Assembly: GCA_011525745.1 (NCBI GenBank)
Contig: WYBU01000105.1
Coordinates: forward strand, 1 to 64,000
Direction of reading: 5' to 3'
Origin: Planctomycetaceae bacterium
GTDB lineage: Bacteria; Planctomycetota; Phycisphaerae; UBA1845; UTPLA1
DNA: 64,000 nucleotides
Shown: piece after piece, positions 33,360 through 42,507 of the stretch
How the letters are laid out: each line of letters starts with the position of its first letter
Position numbering within the stretch: the stretch's first letter is position 1
Notes under the pieces: generated by a model
The model's database searches: none
Seen by the model: only the letters and a program-made list of their open reading frames with translations
Told to the model about the DNA's origin: nothing
Position numbers and translations under genes: made by a program

Positions 33360-34649
33360 TTAGCCGCGTTCGGTGATCGCCACAAAGTCGCGGCGGGCGG
33401 GGCCGAGGTAGATCTGGCGCGGGCGTGCGATCTTCTGTTCGGCGTCGTTGACCAACTCCAGCCACTGGGCCAGCCAGCCGGCGGTGCGCGGGATGGCAAA
33501 CAACACGGTGAACATCGAGATGGGGAAGCCCATCGCCTCGTAGATGATGCCTGAGTAGAAGTCGACGTTGGGATACAGCTTGCGGCCGATGAAGTAATCG
33601 TCCTGAAGCGCGATGCGCTCCAGTTCCAGCGCGATGTCCAGCAGATCGCTGCGGCCGGTCACTTCGAAAACCGAGTCGGCCACCTTCTTGATGATCTTGG
33701 CGCGGGGATCGTAGTTCTTGTAGACGCGGTGGCCGAACCCCATCAGCTTCAGTTCCCCCGCCTTGACGCGCTTGATGTAATCCGGAATGCGGTTGGTCGA
33801 TCCGATCTCGCGCAGCATGTGCAGCACGGCCTCGTTGGCGCCGCCATGCAGCGGACCGTACAGCGCCGCGGTGGCGGCGGCGACGGCGGAGTAGGGATCG
33901 GTCTGCGAGCTGCCGGCGGTGCGCATGGCGCTGGTGCTGCAATTCTGTTCGTGATCGGCGTGCAGAATGAACAGTACGTCCAGGGCGCGTTCGAGGATGG
34001 GATTGGGCGCGTACTTGCTCTCGGACATGCGGAACAGCATGTTGAGGAAGTTGCCGCAGTAGCTCAGGTCATTGTCCGGATAGGCGTAGGGCAGGCCCAT
34101 GCGATGGCGGTAGGCGAACGCCGCCAGCGTGGGCATTTTGGCGATGAGGCGGCGGATTTGCAGCTCGCGCGACTTGGCGTCGTTGACCTGTCGCGCGTCG
34201 GGGTAAAACGTCGAGAGTGCCGCGACGGTGCTCACGAGGATGCCCATCGGATGGGCGTCGTAGTGGAAGCCGTCGATGAACTTCTTGACGTTTTCGTGGA
34301 TCATCGTGTGGTGCGTGATCTCGTGAATCCACTGCGCGAGTTGCGTCGTCGTCGGAAGCTCGCCGTATATGAGCAGATAGGCGACCTCCAGAAAATTGGC
34401 CCGCTCGGCAAGCTGCTCAACCGGATAGCCGCGATACAGCAGGATGCCCTTGTCGCCGTCGATCATCGTGATGCGGCTGGAGCACGACGCCGTGTTCATG
34501 AACGCCGGGTCGTAGGACATCAGACCGAAATCGTCGGGATCGGTCTTGATGGCGCGCAAATCGGCGGCTCGAATGGCGCCGTGCTCGATCGGCAACTCGT
34601 AGGTTTTGCCCGTGCGGTTGTCGGTGATCGTCAGGCTGTTCTGTCCCAC
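33360..34649 (-). CDS. gltA: Citrate synthase
   Basis: The 429-residue enzyme condenses acetyl-CoA with oxaloacetate. Catalytic residues are seen: His in FILHADHEQNCS, His in ALYGPLHGGANEAVL and Asp in YPNVDFYSGI; the CoA region GFGHRVYKNYDPRA is intact. Length and N-terminal SLTITDNRTGKTYELPI match the hexameric type II form. It diverges from the toroid/DUF4159 gene. Confidence 0.96.
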   Translation of the reverse strand: MGQNSLTITDNRTGKTYELPIEHGAIRAADLRAIKTDPDDFGLMSYDPAFMNTASCSSRITMIDGDKGILLYRGYPVEQLAERANFLEVAYLLIYGELPTTTQLAQWIHEITHHTMIHENVKKFIDGFHYDAHPMGILVSTVAALSTFYPDARQVNDAKSRELQIRRLIAKMPTLAAFAYRHRMGLPYAYPDNDLSYCGNFLNMLFRMSESKYAPNPILERALDVLFILHADHEQNCSTSAMRTAGSSQTDPYSAVAAATAALYGPLHGGANEAVLHMLREIGSTNRIPDYIKRVKAGELKLMGFGHRVYKNYDPRAKIIKKVADSVFEVTGRSDLLDIALELERIALQDDYFIGRKLYPNVDFYSGIIYEAMGFPISMFTVLFAIPRTAGWLAQWLELVNDAEQKIARPRQIYLGPARRDFVAITERG

Positions 34650-34790
34650 GGCGGCGTCCCTCGTGCGATCGGGTTGGAATGTCTGAATGGCGCCGTTTAG
34701 CGCAACTGCACAAAAGGTTAATGGGAATCCGCCCTCGGTTCAAGCGGCCCGAACGCCCGGCCGCGCGGCGACGCGGTTTCGAATAAACTG

Positions 34791-37073
34791 TTGATGATGA
34801 GCGCGTTCCGAACCTGCGTATGTCTGATGGCTTGTTGGGCGATCCTGCCGGCCGCGGCCGCCCAGGGTCAGGAAGTGCGGGCCGAGCAGGTGCGGCAGTC
34901 CATCTCGTCGGCCGTCACGTGGCTGAAGCGCGATCTGACACGCGCGATGGAGGCCGGCCGGGAGAACCGCGCCGAGTGGACCTACATCGCTCCGGACAAC
35001 TGGCCGGGCGCCGAGGCGCTGGCGGCGCTGGCGCTGCTCAACGCCGGCGTTGCGACCGACGATCCGGTCGTGGTCCAGGCGCTGGATCGCCTTGCTCAGA
35101 CGCGCGACACCGTCACCTACAACATCTCGCTCAAGATCGCCGCCCTGGCGCACGCCGATCCGGTTCGCTATCGCGACGCGATTCACACGGCCGCGAAAAA
35201 GCTGGCTCGCATGCAGCTCAACAACGGCATGTGGACTTATTCGTCGCAGGACATCCGCGCGTCCGTCGGCGGGGGCGACAACTCGAACACGCAGTTCGCC
35301 CTTTACGGCCTGCACGAAGCGGCCCGCGTCGGAGCGCCGATCGAGCAAAACGTCTGGCGCCGCGCCGCAGCGCACTGGGAGCGCACGCAACGCCCCGACG
35401 GCGGCTGGACCTATTCTCCGCGGCACCAGCAGCCTGCCGGTTACGGCAGCATGACCGCGGCCGGCGTGGCCAGTCTGCTGATCTGCGGCGAGTCGCTGAA
35501 TCGCAGCCTGGAGGGGCCGTACACCGACGGCGCCTGCGCCCGATGCGGTCGGTACGCGACGAATCCGCGGCTGGCGGCGGGATTGAAGTGGCTCGGCCGG
35601 AACTTCGACGCGCGGCGCAATCCGAATCATCACACGTATGTGTATTACTGGCTTTACGGCGTCGAGCGGGTCGGCATGTTGTCCGGACTGAAGCAGTTCG
35701 GAACGCATGACTGGTATCGAGAGGGCGCGGCCTATCTCGTGCGGGCGCAGCGCGGCGACGGTTCGTGGAACGGCAGCGTCGTGGACACATCGTTCGCGCT
35801 GCTGTTTCTTGCCAAGGGACGCCGCCCCGTGCTCATCAACAAGCTGCTGTGGGCCGACGAGCGACAGGCCAATCTCGACCGGCACGACTGCGAGAATCTG
35901 ACGGCATTCCTCGGCGATCGGCTGGGTGAGCCGGTGGCGTGGCAGCTCATCGGTTTGGATGCGGACGTGGAGGAGTGGCTCGGCGCGCCGATCCTGTACT
36001 TTCAGGGTCACGAGTTTCCGCCGTTCACACCATCGCAGCGCGAGTCGATCCGCAAGTTCGTGGACAACGGAGGCACGCTGCTCGCCGAAGCGTGTTGCTC
36101 GCGACCGGAGTTCCGGGAGGGTTTCGAGCGATTCGCGCGCGAGGTCTTTCCTGACGAGCCACTGGCGCCGATTGATGGGGGGCATCCCGTCTGGTCCGTG
36201 CTGTTCCGCGTGGAGCCACGGGCGTTCCCGTTGATGGGCATCGACGTCGGGTGTCGGACGTCGGTGTTCTACCTGCCGAACGATCTGTCTTGCCTGTGGG
36301 AGCAGGTCGACCTGTCGCATCCGCTGACCGAACCGGCGCTGCGGCTCGGCGGCAACATCGCTGCCTACGCGACCGGTCGCGACGCCCTGCCCGATAAGCT
36401 GGACACGGTGAAACTGTTGCCGCAAGCCGACGACGACGAAACAGCCGCGCCCCCTGCGACGGCCGCGCTGCGCGTTGCCTGGCTACGCCACAGCGGCGAC
36501 TGGCGTACCGATTCCCATGCGCTGCCGCGCCTGGCGGAGTACCTGCGACAGAACGCGGGCGTGGACGTGGTGTCCCAGCCGGCGGTGCTGCGGGCGGACG
36601 ACCCGGCGTTGCTGGATCATCCGATCGCTTACATGACCGGGCACGGAGCGTTTCGGTTTACCACTACCGAGCTGGACGGACTGCGCCGCTACCTGACACG
36701 CGGCGGCTTTCTGTTCGCGGATGCATGTTGCGGGCGCGAGGCGTTCGACCGCAGCTTTCGGAAAACGGCGGCGGAATTGATTCCCGGTCGGTCGCTAATC
36801 GAGTTGCCGACGGATCATCCGCTGATTCGCGGAGAGCCGGGGTTCGACATGCGGGTCGTGCAGTATCGCGACGCAGATGTTCTGCCGAGCGAGAACCGCC
36901 GGCCGCCGCGCCTGGAGGCCGTAACCCTCGAAGGTCGGGTCTGCGTGGTGTATTCGCCGGAGGGATTCACGTGCGGGCTTGAAGACCATGCCTGCTTGAA
37001 ATGTCGCGGTCTGAGAACCGAGGACGCACGTAAGCTCGTGTCCAACATGGTCTTATATGCACTTAGCCGCTGA
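34791..37073 (+). CDS. Exported toroid protein with tandem DUF4159 domains
   Basis: The 760-residue protein has a signal peptide (about 1-26), an alpha/alpha toroid region like terpene cyclase/prenyltransferase repeats (about 30-350, with GGWTYSP, GSMTAAGVASL and GDGSWNGSVVDTSFALLFL), and two DUF4159-like domains. The first (about 400-540) has YFQGHEFPPFT, GGTLLAEACCS and HPVWSVLF; the second (about 565-755) has YMTGHGAFRFT, GGFLFADACCG and HPLIRG. The two are clearly duplicates. Both lack known catalytic residues. A periplasmic or surface role is likely, function unknown. Confidence 0.82.
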   Translation: MMMSAFRTCVCLMACWAILPAAAAQGQEVRAEQVRQSISSAVTWLKRDLTRAMEAGRENRAEWTYIAPDNWPGAEALAALALLNAGVATDDPVVVQALDRLAQTRDTVTYNISLKIAALAHADPVRYRDAIHTAAKKLARMQLNNGMWTYSSQDIRASVGGGDNSNTQFALYGLHEAARVGAPIEQNVWRRAAAHWERTQRPDGGWTYSPRHQQPAGYGSMTAAGVASLLICGESLNRSLEGPYTDGACARCGRYATNPRLAAGLKWLGRNFDARRNPNHHTYVYYWLYGVERVGMLSGLKQFGTHDWYREGAAYLVRAQRGDGSWNGSVVDTSFALLFLAKGRRPVLINKLLWADERQANLDRHDCENLTAFLGDRLGEPVAWQLIGLDADVEEWLGAPILYFQGHEFPPFTPSQRESIRKFVDNGGTLLAEACCSRPEFREGFERFAREVFPDEPLAPIDGGHPVWSVLFRVEPRAFPLMGIDVGCRTSVFYLPNDLSCLWEQVDLSHPLTEPALRLGGNIAAYATGRDALPDKLDTVKLLPQADDDETAAPPATAALRVAWLRHSGDWRTDSHALPRLAEYLRQNAGVDVVSQPAVLRADDPALLDHPIAYMTGHGAFRFTTTELDGLRRYLTRGGFLFADACCGREAFDRSFRKTAAELIPGRSLIELPTDHPLIRGEPGFDMRVVQYRDADVLPSENRRPPRLEAVTLEGRVCVVYSPEGFTCGLEDHACLKCRGLRTEDARKLVSNMVLYALSR

Positions 37074-37074
37074 C

Positions 37075-37102
37075 TTGACGGTGTCCCCGTTTGTGATATA
37101 TT
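37075..37102 (+). promoter_or_regulatory. Promoter for thrS-infC
   Basis: TTGACG (37075-37080), 16 bases and TATATT (37097-37102), immediately after the preceding stop codon. The leader to ATG 37274 is about 165 bases and includes a GC-rich inverted repeat (about 37127-37155). Confidence 0.75.
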
Positions 37103-37273
37103 ATTAGTGGTGATTCGGTATCGATGTCGGGGTGCGCGCTGAGGCAGCGCCCCCATGCGTTTACTGGTCACCCCGCAAAGCCGGCGAGGTCGCGTCGTCA
37201 CCTTAGTCAGCCGCGGTGTGCTGATTCGGTTTCGGTTGAGGATGTTTATGCGGTTCGAATCGGTCGTTTTTCC

Positions 37274-39448
37274 ATGCCCGTCGTAACGCTTCCCGACGGG
37301 TCCCGCCGCACCGTGTCTCCTGGCGCCACCGCAGCGGACGTCGCCCGTGAAATCGGGCCGGGTCTGGCCAAGGCGGCTATCGGGGCGCGCGTCGATCAAC
37401 GCATCATCGATCTTTCCGCCGCCATCACACACGACTGCTCGCTGTCGATCATCACGGCACGGTCCGAGGACGGCGACGCCCTGCGCATCATGCGCCACAG
37501 CGCCGCGCACGTCATGGCCGAAGCCATCTGCAAGCTCTTCCCCGAGACGAAACTGGTCTACGGTCCGCCGGTCGAGAACGGCTTCTACTACGACATCGAC
37601 CTGCCGCGCAAGCTGACGCCCGACGATTTCCGAGCGATTGAATCGGAAATGGCGCGGATCGTCAGCGAGGACCGGCCGTTCACGCGCTACGAAATGCCGC
37701 GCGAGGCGGCCATGAAGAAGCTGCGCGCCGAGGCCAATCCCTACAAGATCGACAACGCCGAGCGAGCCGAAGGCGACGTGCTCAGCTTCTACGTCACGGG
37801 GCCGGAGCCGGGCAAATACTGGGAAGACCTCTGTATGGGCACGCACGTGCCCAGCACGAGCCGAATCGGCGCGTTCAAGCTGCTCAGCATCGCCGGCGCG
37901 TACTGGCACGGCGATGCCAGCAAGCAGCAGCTCCAGCGCGTTTATGGCACGGCGTTCCCCACGCGCAAGGAGCTGGACGCCTACCTCCGGCAGCTCGAAG
38001 AGGCCAAGAAGCGCGATCATCGCAAAATCGGTCAGGAACTCAATCTGTTCGTGATCGACCCGCTGGTCGGCAGCGGCATCGTTCTGTGGAAGCCGCGCGG
38101 CGCGACCGTTCGACTGCTGCTCGAAAACCATCTGCGCGGCGAGCTGGTGCGGCACGGCTATCAACCCGTCTTCACGCCGCACATCGGCGGACTCGATCTG
38201 TATCGCACGAGCGGCCATTTTCCCTACTATCGCGATTCGCAATTCCCGGCGCTGTTCGAGACCGATCGCGCCCGCGTGCTCAACGAGCTGTGGGTCGCCG
38301 CGGATGCGCGCGGCGACGCCGATGGTCTGTCGCTCTCCGAAACGAAATGGCTCGACGAGTTGCGCCGCATCGACGAGGAAAGCTGGAACCGCCTGGCCGG
38401 CCCGGACGGGGCGCTGCGGGCCGATGCAGGCAACCGCAAGCACAACCTGCACGTCATCCGCGATCTGCTGGCCGGCGCCGACGGCTTCCTGCTCAAGCCG
38501 ATGAACTGCCCGCACCACGTGCGCATCTACGCCAGCGAGCCGCACAGCTATCGCGATCTGCCGGTGCGCCTGGCCGAGTTCGGCACGGTCTATCGCTACG
38601 AACAGTCGGGCGAGTTGTCGGGCCTGACGCGCGTGCGCGGCTTCACGCAGGACGACGCCCATCTGTTCTGCACGCCCGAGCAACTCCTGGACGAGCTGAG
38701 CGGCTGCCTGAGCCTGGCGCGCTTCGTGCTCGATACGGTGGGTCTGAGCGACTATCGCGTGCGCATCGGGCTGCACCAGCCCGGCGATCCCAAGTTTATC
38801 GACAACCCCGAAGGCTGGCGCAAGGGCGAGGCGGCGCTGGTCGCGGCGGCGCAAGCCAGCGGGCTGTCGTTCGTGCAGGAACGCGGCGAGGCAGCCTTCT
38901 ACGGTCCGAAGATCGACTTCATCGTCAAGGACTGCATCGGCCGCGAGTGGCAGCTCGGCACCGTTCAGGTCGACTACAACCTGCCGGAGCGGTTCGGGCT
39001 GGAGTACGTCGGTCCCGACAACCGCGCGCACCGGCCGGTGATGATCCACCGCGCGCCGTTCGGCAGTCTCGAGCGCTTCGTCGGCATCCTGATCGAGCAC
39101 TTCATGGGCGCGTTTCCGTTCTGGCTCGCGCCGGTGCAGGCGGTTGTGGCGACGGTCAGCGAGAAGTCGGCCGCGTACGGCCGTGAGTTGACCGACGCAT
39201 TGCGCGGCCGCGGCCTGCGTGTCGAGCTGGACGATTCGTCGGAGAAGATCGGCCCGAAGAAGCACCGGGCGCGATCGCAGAAGATTCCCTACATTCTGGT
39301 CGTGGGCGAGCAGGAGGCGGCCAATCGCACGGTCAATCTCAATGACCGCGACGGCCAGAACCTGGGCAACGTCGAACTTCACACCCTGATGGCGCGGTTC
39401 CTGGCGGAGAACGTTCCACCGCTCTCGAACGCGCCCTCGCATTCATAA
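37274..39448 (+). CDS. thrS: Threonyl-tRNA synthetase
   Basis: The 724-residue class II enzyme charges tRNA-Thr. Domains: TGS (about 1-60, VTLPDGSRRTVSPGATAADV), editing domain with HSAAHVMAEAI and a late CMGTHV, catalytic core with LKPMNCPHH, FGTVYRYEQSGELSGLTRVRG (start of motif 2 region) and HRAPFGSLERF, then the anticodon-binding domain. About 70 residues (328-400) are inserted between ALFET and FLLKPMNCPHH. The frame is open to 37124, but the TGS domain starts at ATG 37274. infC follows after 15 bases. Confidence 0.96.
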   Translation: MPVVTLPDGSRRTVSPGATAADVAREIGPGLAKAAIGARVDQRIIDLSAAITHDCSLSIITARSEDGDALRIMRHSAAHVMAEAICKLFPETKLVYGPPVENGFYYDIDLPRKLTPDDFRAIESEMARIVSEDRPFTRYEMPREAAMKKLRAEANPYKIDNAERAEGDVLSFYVTGPEPGKYWEDLCMGTHVPSTSRIGAFKLLSIAGAYWHGDASKQQLQRVYGTAFPTRKELDAYLRQLEEAKKRDHRKIGQELNLFVIDPLVGSGIVLWKPRGATVRLLLENHLRGELVRHGYQPVFTPHIGGLDLYRTSGHFPYYRDSQFPALFETDRARVLNELWVAADARGDADGLSLSETKWLDELRRIDEESWNRLAGPDGALRADAGNRKHNLHVIRDLLAGADGFLLKPMNCPHHVRIYASEPHSYRDLPVRLAEFGTVYRYEQSGELSGLTRVRGFTQDDAHLFCTPEQLLDELSGCLSLARFVLDTVGLSDYRVRIGLHQPGDPKFIDNPEGWRKGEAALVAAAQASGLSFVQERGEAAFYGPKIDFIVKDCIGREWQLGTVQVDYNLPERFGLEYVGPDNRAHRPVMIHRAPFGSLERFVGILIEHFMGAFPFWLAPVQAVVATVSEKSAAYGRELTDALRGRGLRVELDDSSEKIGPKKHRARSQKIPYILVVGEQEAANRTVNLNDRDGQNLGNVELHTLMARFLAENVPPLSNAPSHS

Positions 39449-39463
39449 AGAGCAAAGGAGGTT

Positions 39464-40189
39464 ATGCGCACCCCGTTTCCACCCCGATTCGGTCCCGGCC
39501 ATCGCCGGGTCAACGAGCAGATTCGTCTGTCGCCGGTCCGACTGATCGACGAGAACGGCACGATGCTCGGCGAAGTCCCCACGGACGAGGCGTTGCGCCG
39601 CGCGCGCGATGTCGGTCAGGATCTCGTGGAGGTCGATCCCAATTCCCGTCCGCCCGTGTGCAAGATCATGGACTACGGGAAGTTCAAGTACCACGAGTCC
39701 AAAAAGCGCCACAAGCATCACGAGCAGAAGCTCAAGGAAGTGCGGCTGCGACCCAAGACCGACGCGCATGACCGCGAGATCAAGGTCAACCACGCCCGCG
39801 AGTTCCTTGAGAAGGGCAACAAGGTGCAGTTCACGCTCATGTTCCGCGGGCGCGAACGCGCTCATCCGGAGCTGGCCATGGAGATGTTCCGCGAGATCAT
39901 CATCGAGCTGGATGCGATCGCCAAGGTCGAGCGCCCGCCCAAACTCGAAGGCAAGCGCATGACCATGGTCCTCATGCCGGGGCATCCTGCGCCGGGCGCT
40001 AAGCCCGCCGCCAACAAGACGGCCACCGCCGACCGGGCGTCCGGCGACGGAAAGGCGACTTCGACCGGCGGCGCGACTTCAGCGGCGGCGAAGCGCACGG
40101 TACAGACCGCTGCGTCCGCGGCGGCGCTGAGCGCCGCGCCGGCGGATGCGGCCGATACGGCCGGGGCGGTGTCCGAACCGCGAACATAG
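39464..40189 (+). CDS. infC: Translation initiation factor IF-3 with long C-terminal tail
   Basis: The 241-residue protein contains both IF-3 domains: VNEQIRLSPVRLIDENG and VDPNSRPPVCKIMDYGKFKY in the N-domain, then KEVRLRPKTDAHDREIKVNH and VQFTLMFRGRE in the C-domain. Residues after 175 form an Ala/Thr/Lys-rich tail not found in most IF-3. AAAGGAGGT (39454-39462) gives a near-perfect ribosome binding site before ATG 39464. rpmI and rplT, its usual partners, do not follow. Confidence 0.96.
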   Translation: MRTPFPPRFGPGHRRVNEQIRLSPVRLIDENGTMLGEVPTDEALRRARDVGQDLVEVDPNSRPPVCKIMDYGKFKYHESKKRHKHHEQKLKEVRLRPKTDAHDREIKVNHAREFLEKGNKVQFTLMFRGRERAHPELAMEMFREIIIELDAIAKVERPPKLEGKRMTMVLMPGHPAPGAKPAANKTATADRASGDGKATSTGGATSAAAKRTVQTAASAAALSAAPADAADTAGAVSEPRT

Positions 40190-40563
40190 CCGGTTTGCGA
40201 GACACGCGTGCAACTGCGGCAGGACGAGTGAGAGCCTGTCCCGAGAATTCCCTCTCCCTTCAAAGGAGAGGGTTGGCGTGAGCGCAAATTAGGCATCGCG
40301 CGGAAATAAGGTGAACGAATTGCAGAGGGGTGGTACGGGCGTCCCGCCCGTCCGGAACGGGCAAGATGCCCGTACCACCCAGGCCAATCGGTCAATTTAT
40401 TTGTGCGCGACTTCTTAGTCAGGCTTCTGGCGTAAGAGCGGCCGTATAGCAGGCGTCATGAAGCGGGCCGAAGCTTGCCGCCCGATACGAATGATCATCG
40501 CGTTGGCCAGGCAGCAGCCGCGCTCCATCACTTTTCAGGACGACCATCGGATGGGACCGCACC
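40190..40563. other. 374-base spacer after infC
   Basis: No gene is seen. CCCTCTCC and GGAGAGGG (40250-40272) form an 8-base hairpin without a T-tract. The second copy of the 128-base repeat occupies 40290-40417. Confidence 0.6.
40290..40417. repeat. 128-base interspersed repeat, copy 2
   Basis: Same orientation and length as 1544-1671, aligning without gaps. The hairpin core GGTACGGGCGTCCCGCCCGT / ACGGGCAAGATGCCCGTACC is intact. Confidence 0.85.
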
Positions 40564-40881
40564 ATGCCTCGCTGGCTGAGCGCCTGGCTTGAACGTCATC
40601 AGCATCCGGCGTCGCTGGCGCTTCACGTGGTCGGCATCCCGTTGACCATCGCCTGTATTCCGTTGGCGATCGCGCAGCTTGTCGACAATCGCTGGGACCT
40701 GTGGTGGCGACCGGCGGGACTGCTGGTCGGCGGCTATGCGCTCCAATGGCTCGGCCACGTCATCGAGGGGAACGACATGGGGGAAGTGATTCTCATCAAG
40801 AGGTGGCTCGGCCGGCCGTATGTCGCGGTTGCGCCGCGCTACCAGCGCGAAGATTCGGCGGCGGACGACGGAACGGCTTGA
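40564..40881 (+). CDS. DUF962/Mpo1-like small membrane protein
   Basis: The 105-residue protein has HQHPASLALHVVGIPLTIAC and, after a second hydrophobic segment, GHVIEGNDMGE, the spaced His/Asn motifs of DUF962/Mpo1-like proteins. Yeast Mpo1 is an iron-dependent dioxygenase of 2-hydroxy fatty acids; whether this bacterial version shares that activity is inference. The gene stands alone. Confidence 0.72.
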   Translation: MPRWLSAWLERHQHPASLALHVVGIPLTIACIPLAIAQLVDNRWDLWWRPAGLLVGGYALQWLGHVIEGNDMGEVILIKRWLGRPYVAVAPRYQREDSAADDGTA

Positions 40882-41101
40882 TCGCGGTCGCATCCGGATC
40901 CCCGCCTACGCGCAAATGACGGGACGGGCCGCTGCCGCCGCGTGCGGTGATGCGCATCGCGCCTTTCACGGCCAAACGGCCCGATGACGTACAACTCGAT
41001 CTTCAACGAGCTTGTCCGCGGGCCGCTTGACCGTGACACACGAGTACGGCCAACGCAGTTGTGGCTCGGATTGTCCTTCCGCTCGCGATACCATCCCCCC
41101 G

Positions 41102-42025
41102 ATGTCGACGCCCGAACGCATTCGCGCCCGCATCCGTCGCGAGCTGTATCCGTTCGACAGCCGCTTTTACGACCTCGGCGGCCTGCGAATGCACTACATC
41201 GATGAAGGCCGCGGCGCTCCCATCGTCTGCGTGCACGGCAATCCCACATGGTCGTTCTTCTATCGCGACGTGATCCGGACGCTGAGCGACCGCCGGCGCG
41301 TCATCGCGCCCGATCACATCGGCTGCGGACTGTCCGACAAGCCTGGCGACGCCGAATACGATTACTGCCTGCGCCGTCGAATCGACGACCTCGAATCGCT
41401 GCTCGATCATCTCGCCCTGAACGAAAACGTGACGTTGGTGCTGCATGACTGGGGCGGCATGATCGGCATGGGCGTCGCCGTGCGCCGGCCGCAACGCATC
41501 GCGCGACTGGTCATCCTCAACACCGCCGCGTTTCGCCTGCCGGCGGGCAAGCCGCTGCCGTGGCGATTGCGCCTCATCCGCGATGGCGGACCGCTGGCGA
41601 CCCTGGCCGTGCGCGGGCTGAACCTGTTTGCCTGGCCCGCGACGTTCATGGCGGCGGCGCGGCCATTGCCGGCGGACGTGCGGGCCGGTTACCTCGCGCC
41701 GTACGATTCGTGGGCCAGCCGCATCGCCACGCTGCGCTTTGTGCAGGACATTCCGATTCGACCATCGGACCGATCGTTTGACGAGATGGCGTCGGTCGAG
41801 GCGCGCCTTACGTTGCTGGCGGGCGTTCCGATGCTGATCTGCTGGGGGCTGCGCGACTTCGTCTTCGACGCGCACTTCCTCAACGAGTGGCGGCGACGGT
41901 TTCCGGCGGCCGAAGTGCGCGAGTTTCCCGACGCGGGCCATTACGTGATCGAGGACGCGGGTGATCGCGTGCTGCCGGTGATTCGCGATTTTGTGATACC
42001 GGCGGGCGAGCGGGCGCGGGGTTGA
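41102..42025 (+). CDS. OleB-like / haloalkane dehalogenase-type alpha/beta hydrolase
   Basis: The 307-residue hydrolase has VHGNPTWSFFYRDVIRTL, the nucleophile Asp in VLHDWGGMIGMG, a second acidic residue in CWGLRDFVFD and the catalytic His in DAGHYVIED. DHIGCGLSDKP, RRIDDLESLLDHL, LNTAAFRLP and YDSWASRIATLRFVQDIP match OleB beta-lactone decarboxylases of long-chain olefin synthesis better than classical dehalogenases. No oleA, oleC or oleD is adjacent. The start is ATG 41102; upstream in-frame codons have no family match. Confidence 0.8.
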   Translation: MSTPERIRARIRRELYPFDSRFYDLGGLRMHYIDEGRGAPIVCVHGNPTWSFFYRDVIRTLSDRRRVIAPDHIGCGLSDKPGDAEYDYCLRRRIDDLESLLDHLALNENVTLVLHDWGGMIGMGVAVRRPQRIARLVILNTAAFRLPAGKPLPWRLRLIRDGGPLATLAVRGLNLFAWPATFMAAARPLPADVRAGYLAPYDSWASRIATLRFVQDIPIRPSDRSFDEMASVEARLTLLAGVPMLICWGLRDFVFDAHFLNEWRRRFPAAEVREFPDAGHYVIEDAGDRVLPVIRDFVIPAGERARG

Positions 42026-42045
42026 GCGTCCCAGATCCGCCGCAT

Positions 42046-42072
42046 GAACCGAACCGCGACCGTGAGGGAGCG
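42046..42072 (+). repeat. AACCGCGACCGTGAGGGAGCG repeat
   Basis: Lies 21 bases after the OleB-like stop; same word as at 18753-18780. Confidence 0.75.
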
Positions 42073-42126
42073 TCGAGAAACGCGCCGGTTCTTGCGTTGC
42101 CACGCGGGTCGCCCCGTTTCACATCG

Positions 42127-42507
42127 CTATGCTTCGATCAGCGCCGTGACCGCTCCGGCCGGATCGCGAATCACACAAAAGCGGTTGCTTCCCATCATGC
42201 GCGGCCCGTCGAGAATATCGCCACCCAGCGCCGTGCAGCGCTGGGCACTGGCCTCCACGTCGGCGACGCGGATGTAAATCAGCCACTGCGCCGGTAGCGA
42301 TGCGTTGTCGCCGCGGGCGTGACAGATTCCCGCCACCGTTTGTCCCGAAACATCGCGGATGTCGAAGTCGTGATAGCCGCCCATGTCGTGCGGCGCGGAT
42401 ATCCATCCCACGACATCGCAGTAGAAACGGCGGATGGCATCGGCATCGGCGACGGTCAGGTCGCGCCAGACGATCGCACCGATCGGCGGCTCGTCGGATT
42501 GGCTCAC
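42127..42507 (-). CDS. VOC-family (glyoxalase-like) protein
   Basis: The roughly 126-residue protein has the two beta-alpha-beta-beta-beta halves of the vicinal oxygen chelate fold: WRDLTVADADAIRRFYCDVVGW, YHDFDI, then LIYIRVADVEASAQRCTALGG and FCVIRDPAGAVTALIE. GTG 42507 is preferred to 42546 because TGAGG precedes it by eight bases. The substrate is unknown. Confidence 0.8.
   Translation of the reverse strand: MSQSDEPPIGAIVWRDLTVADADAIRRFYCDVVGWISAPHDMGGYHDFDIRDVSGQTVAGICHARGDNASLPAQWLIYIRVADVEASAQRCTALGGDILDGPRMMGSNRFCVIRDPAGAVTALIEA

Noticed and set aside
34740-36425. 561-codon minus-strand open frame
   Set aside because: Antisense to the toroid/DUF4159 gene, whose own frame has a signal peptide and recognisable domains.
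37250-37262. GGTTCGAATC, like a tRNA T-arm
   Set aside because: No matching acceptor, D or anticodon stems can be drawn around it.
36815-39442. 875-codon minus-strand open frame
   Set aside because: Antisense shadow of thrS caused by high GC; Arg/Ala/Gln-rich with no motifs.
40250-40272. Terminator after infC
   Set aside because: The 8-base hairpin has no T-tract and lies 60 bases past the stop; it is more likely a repeat.
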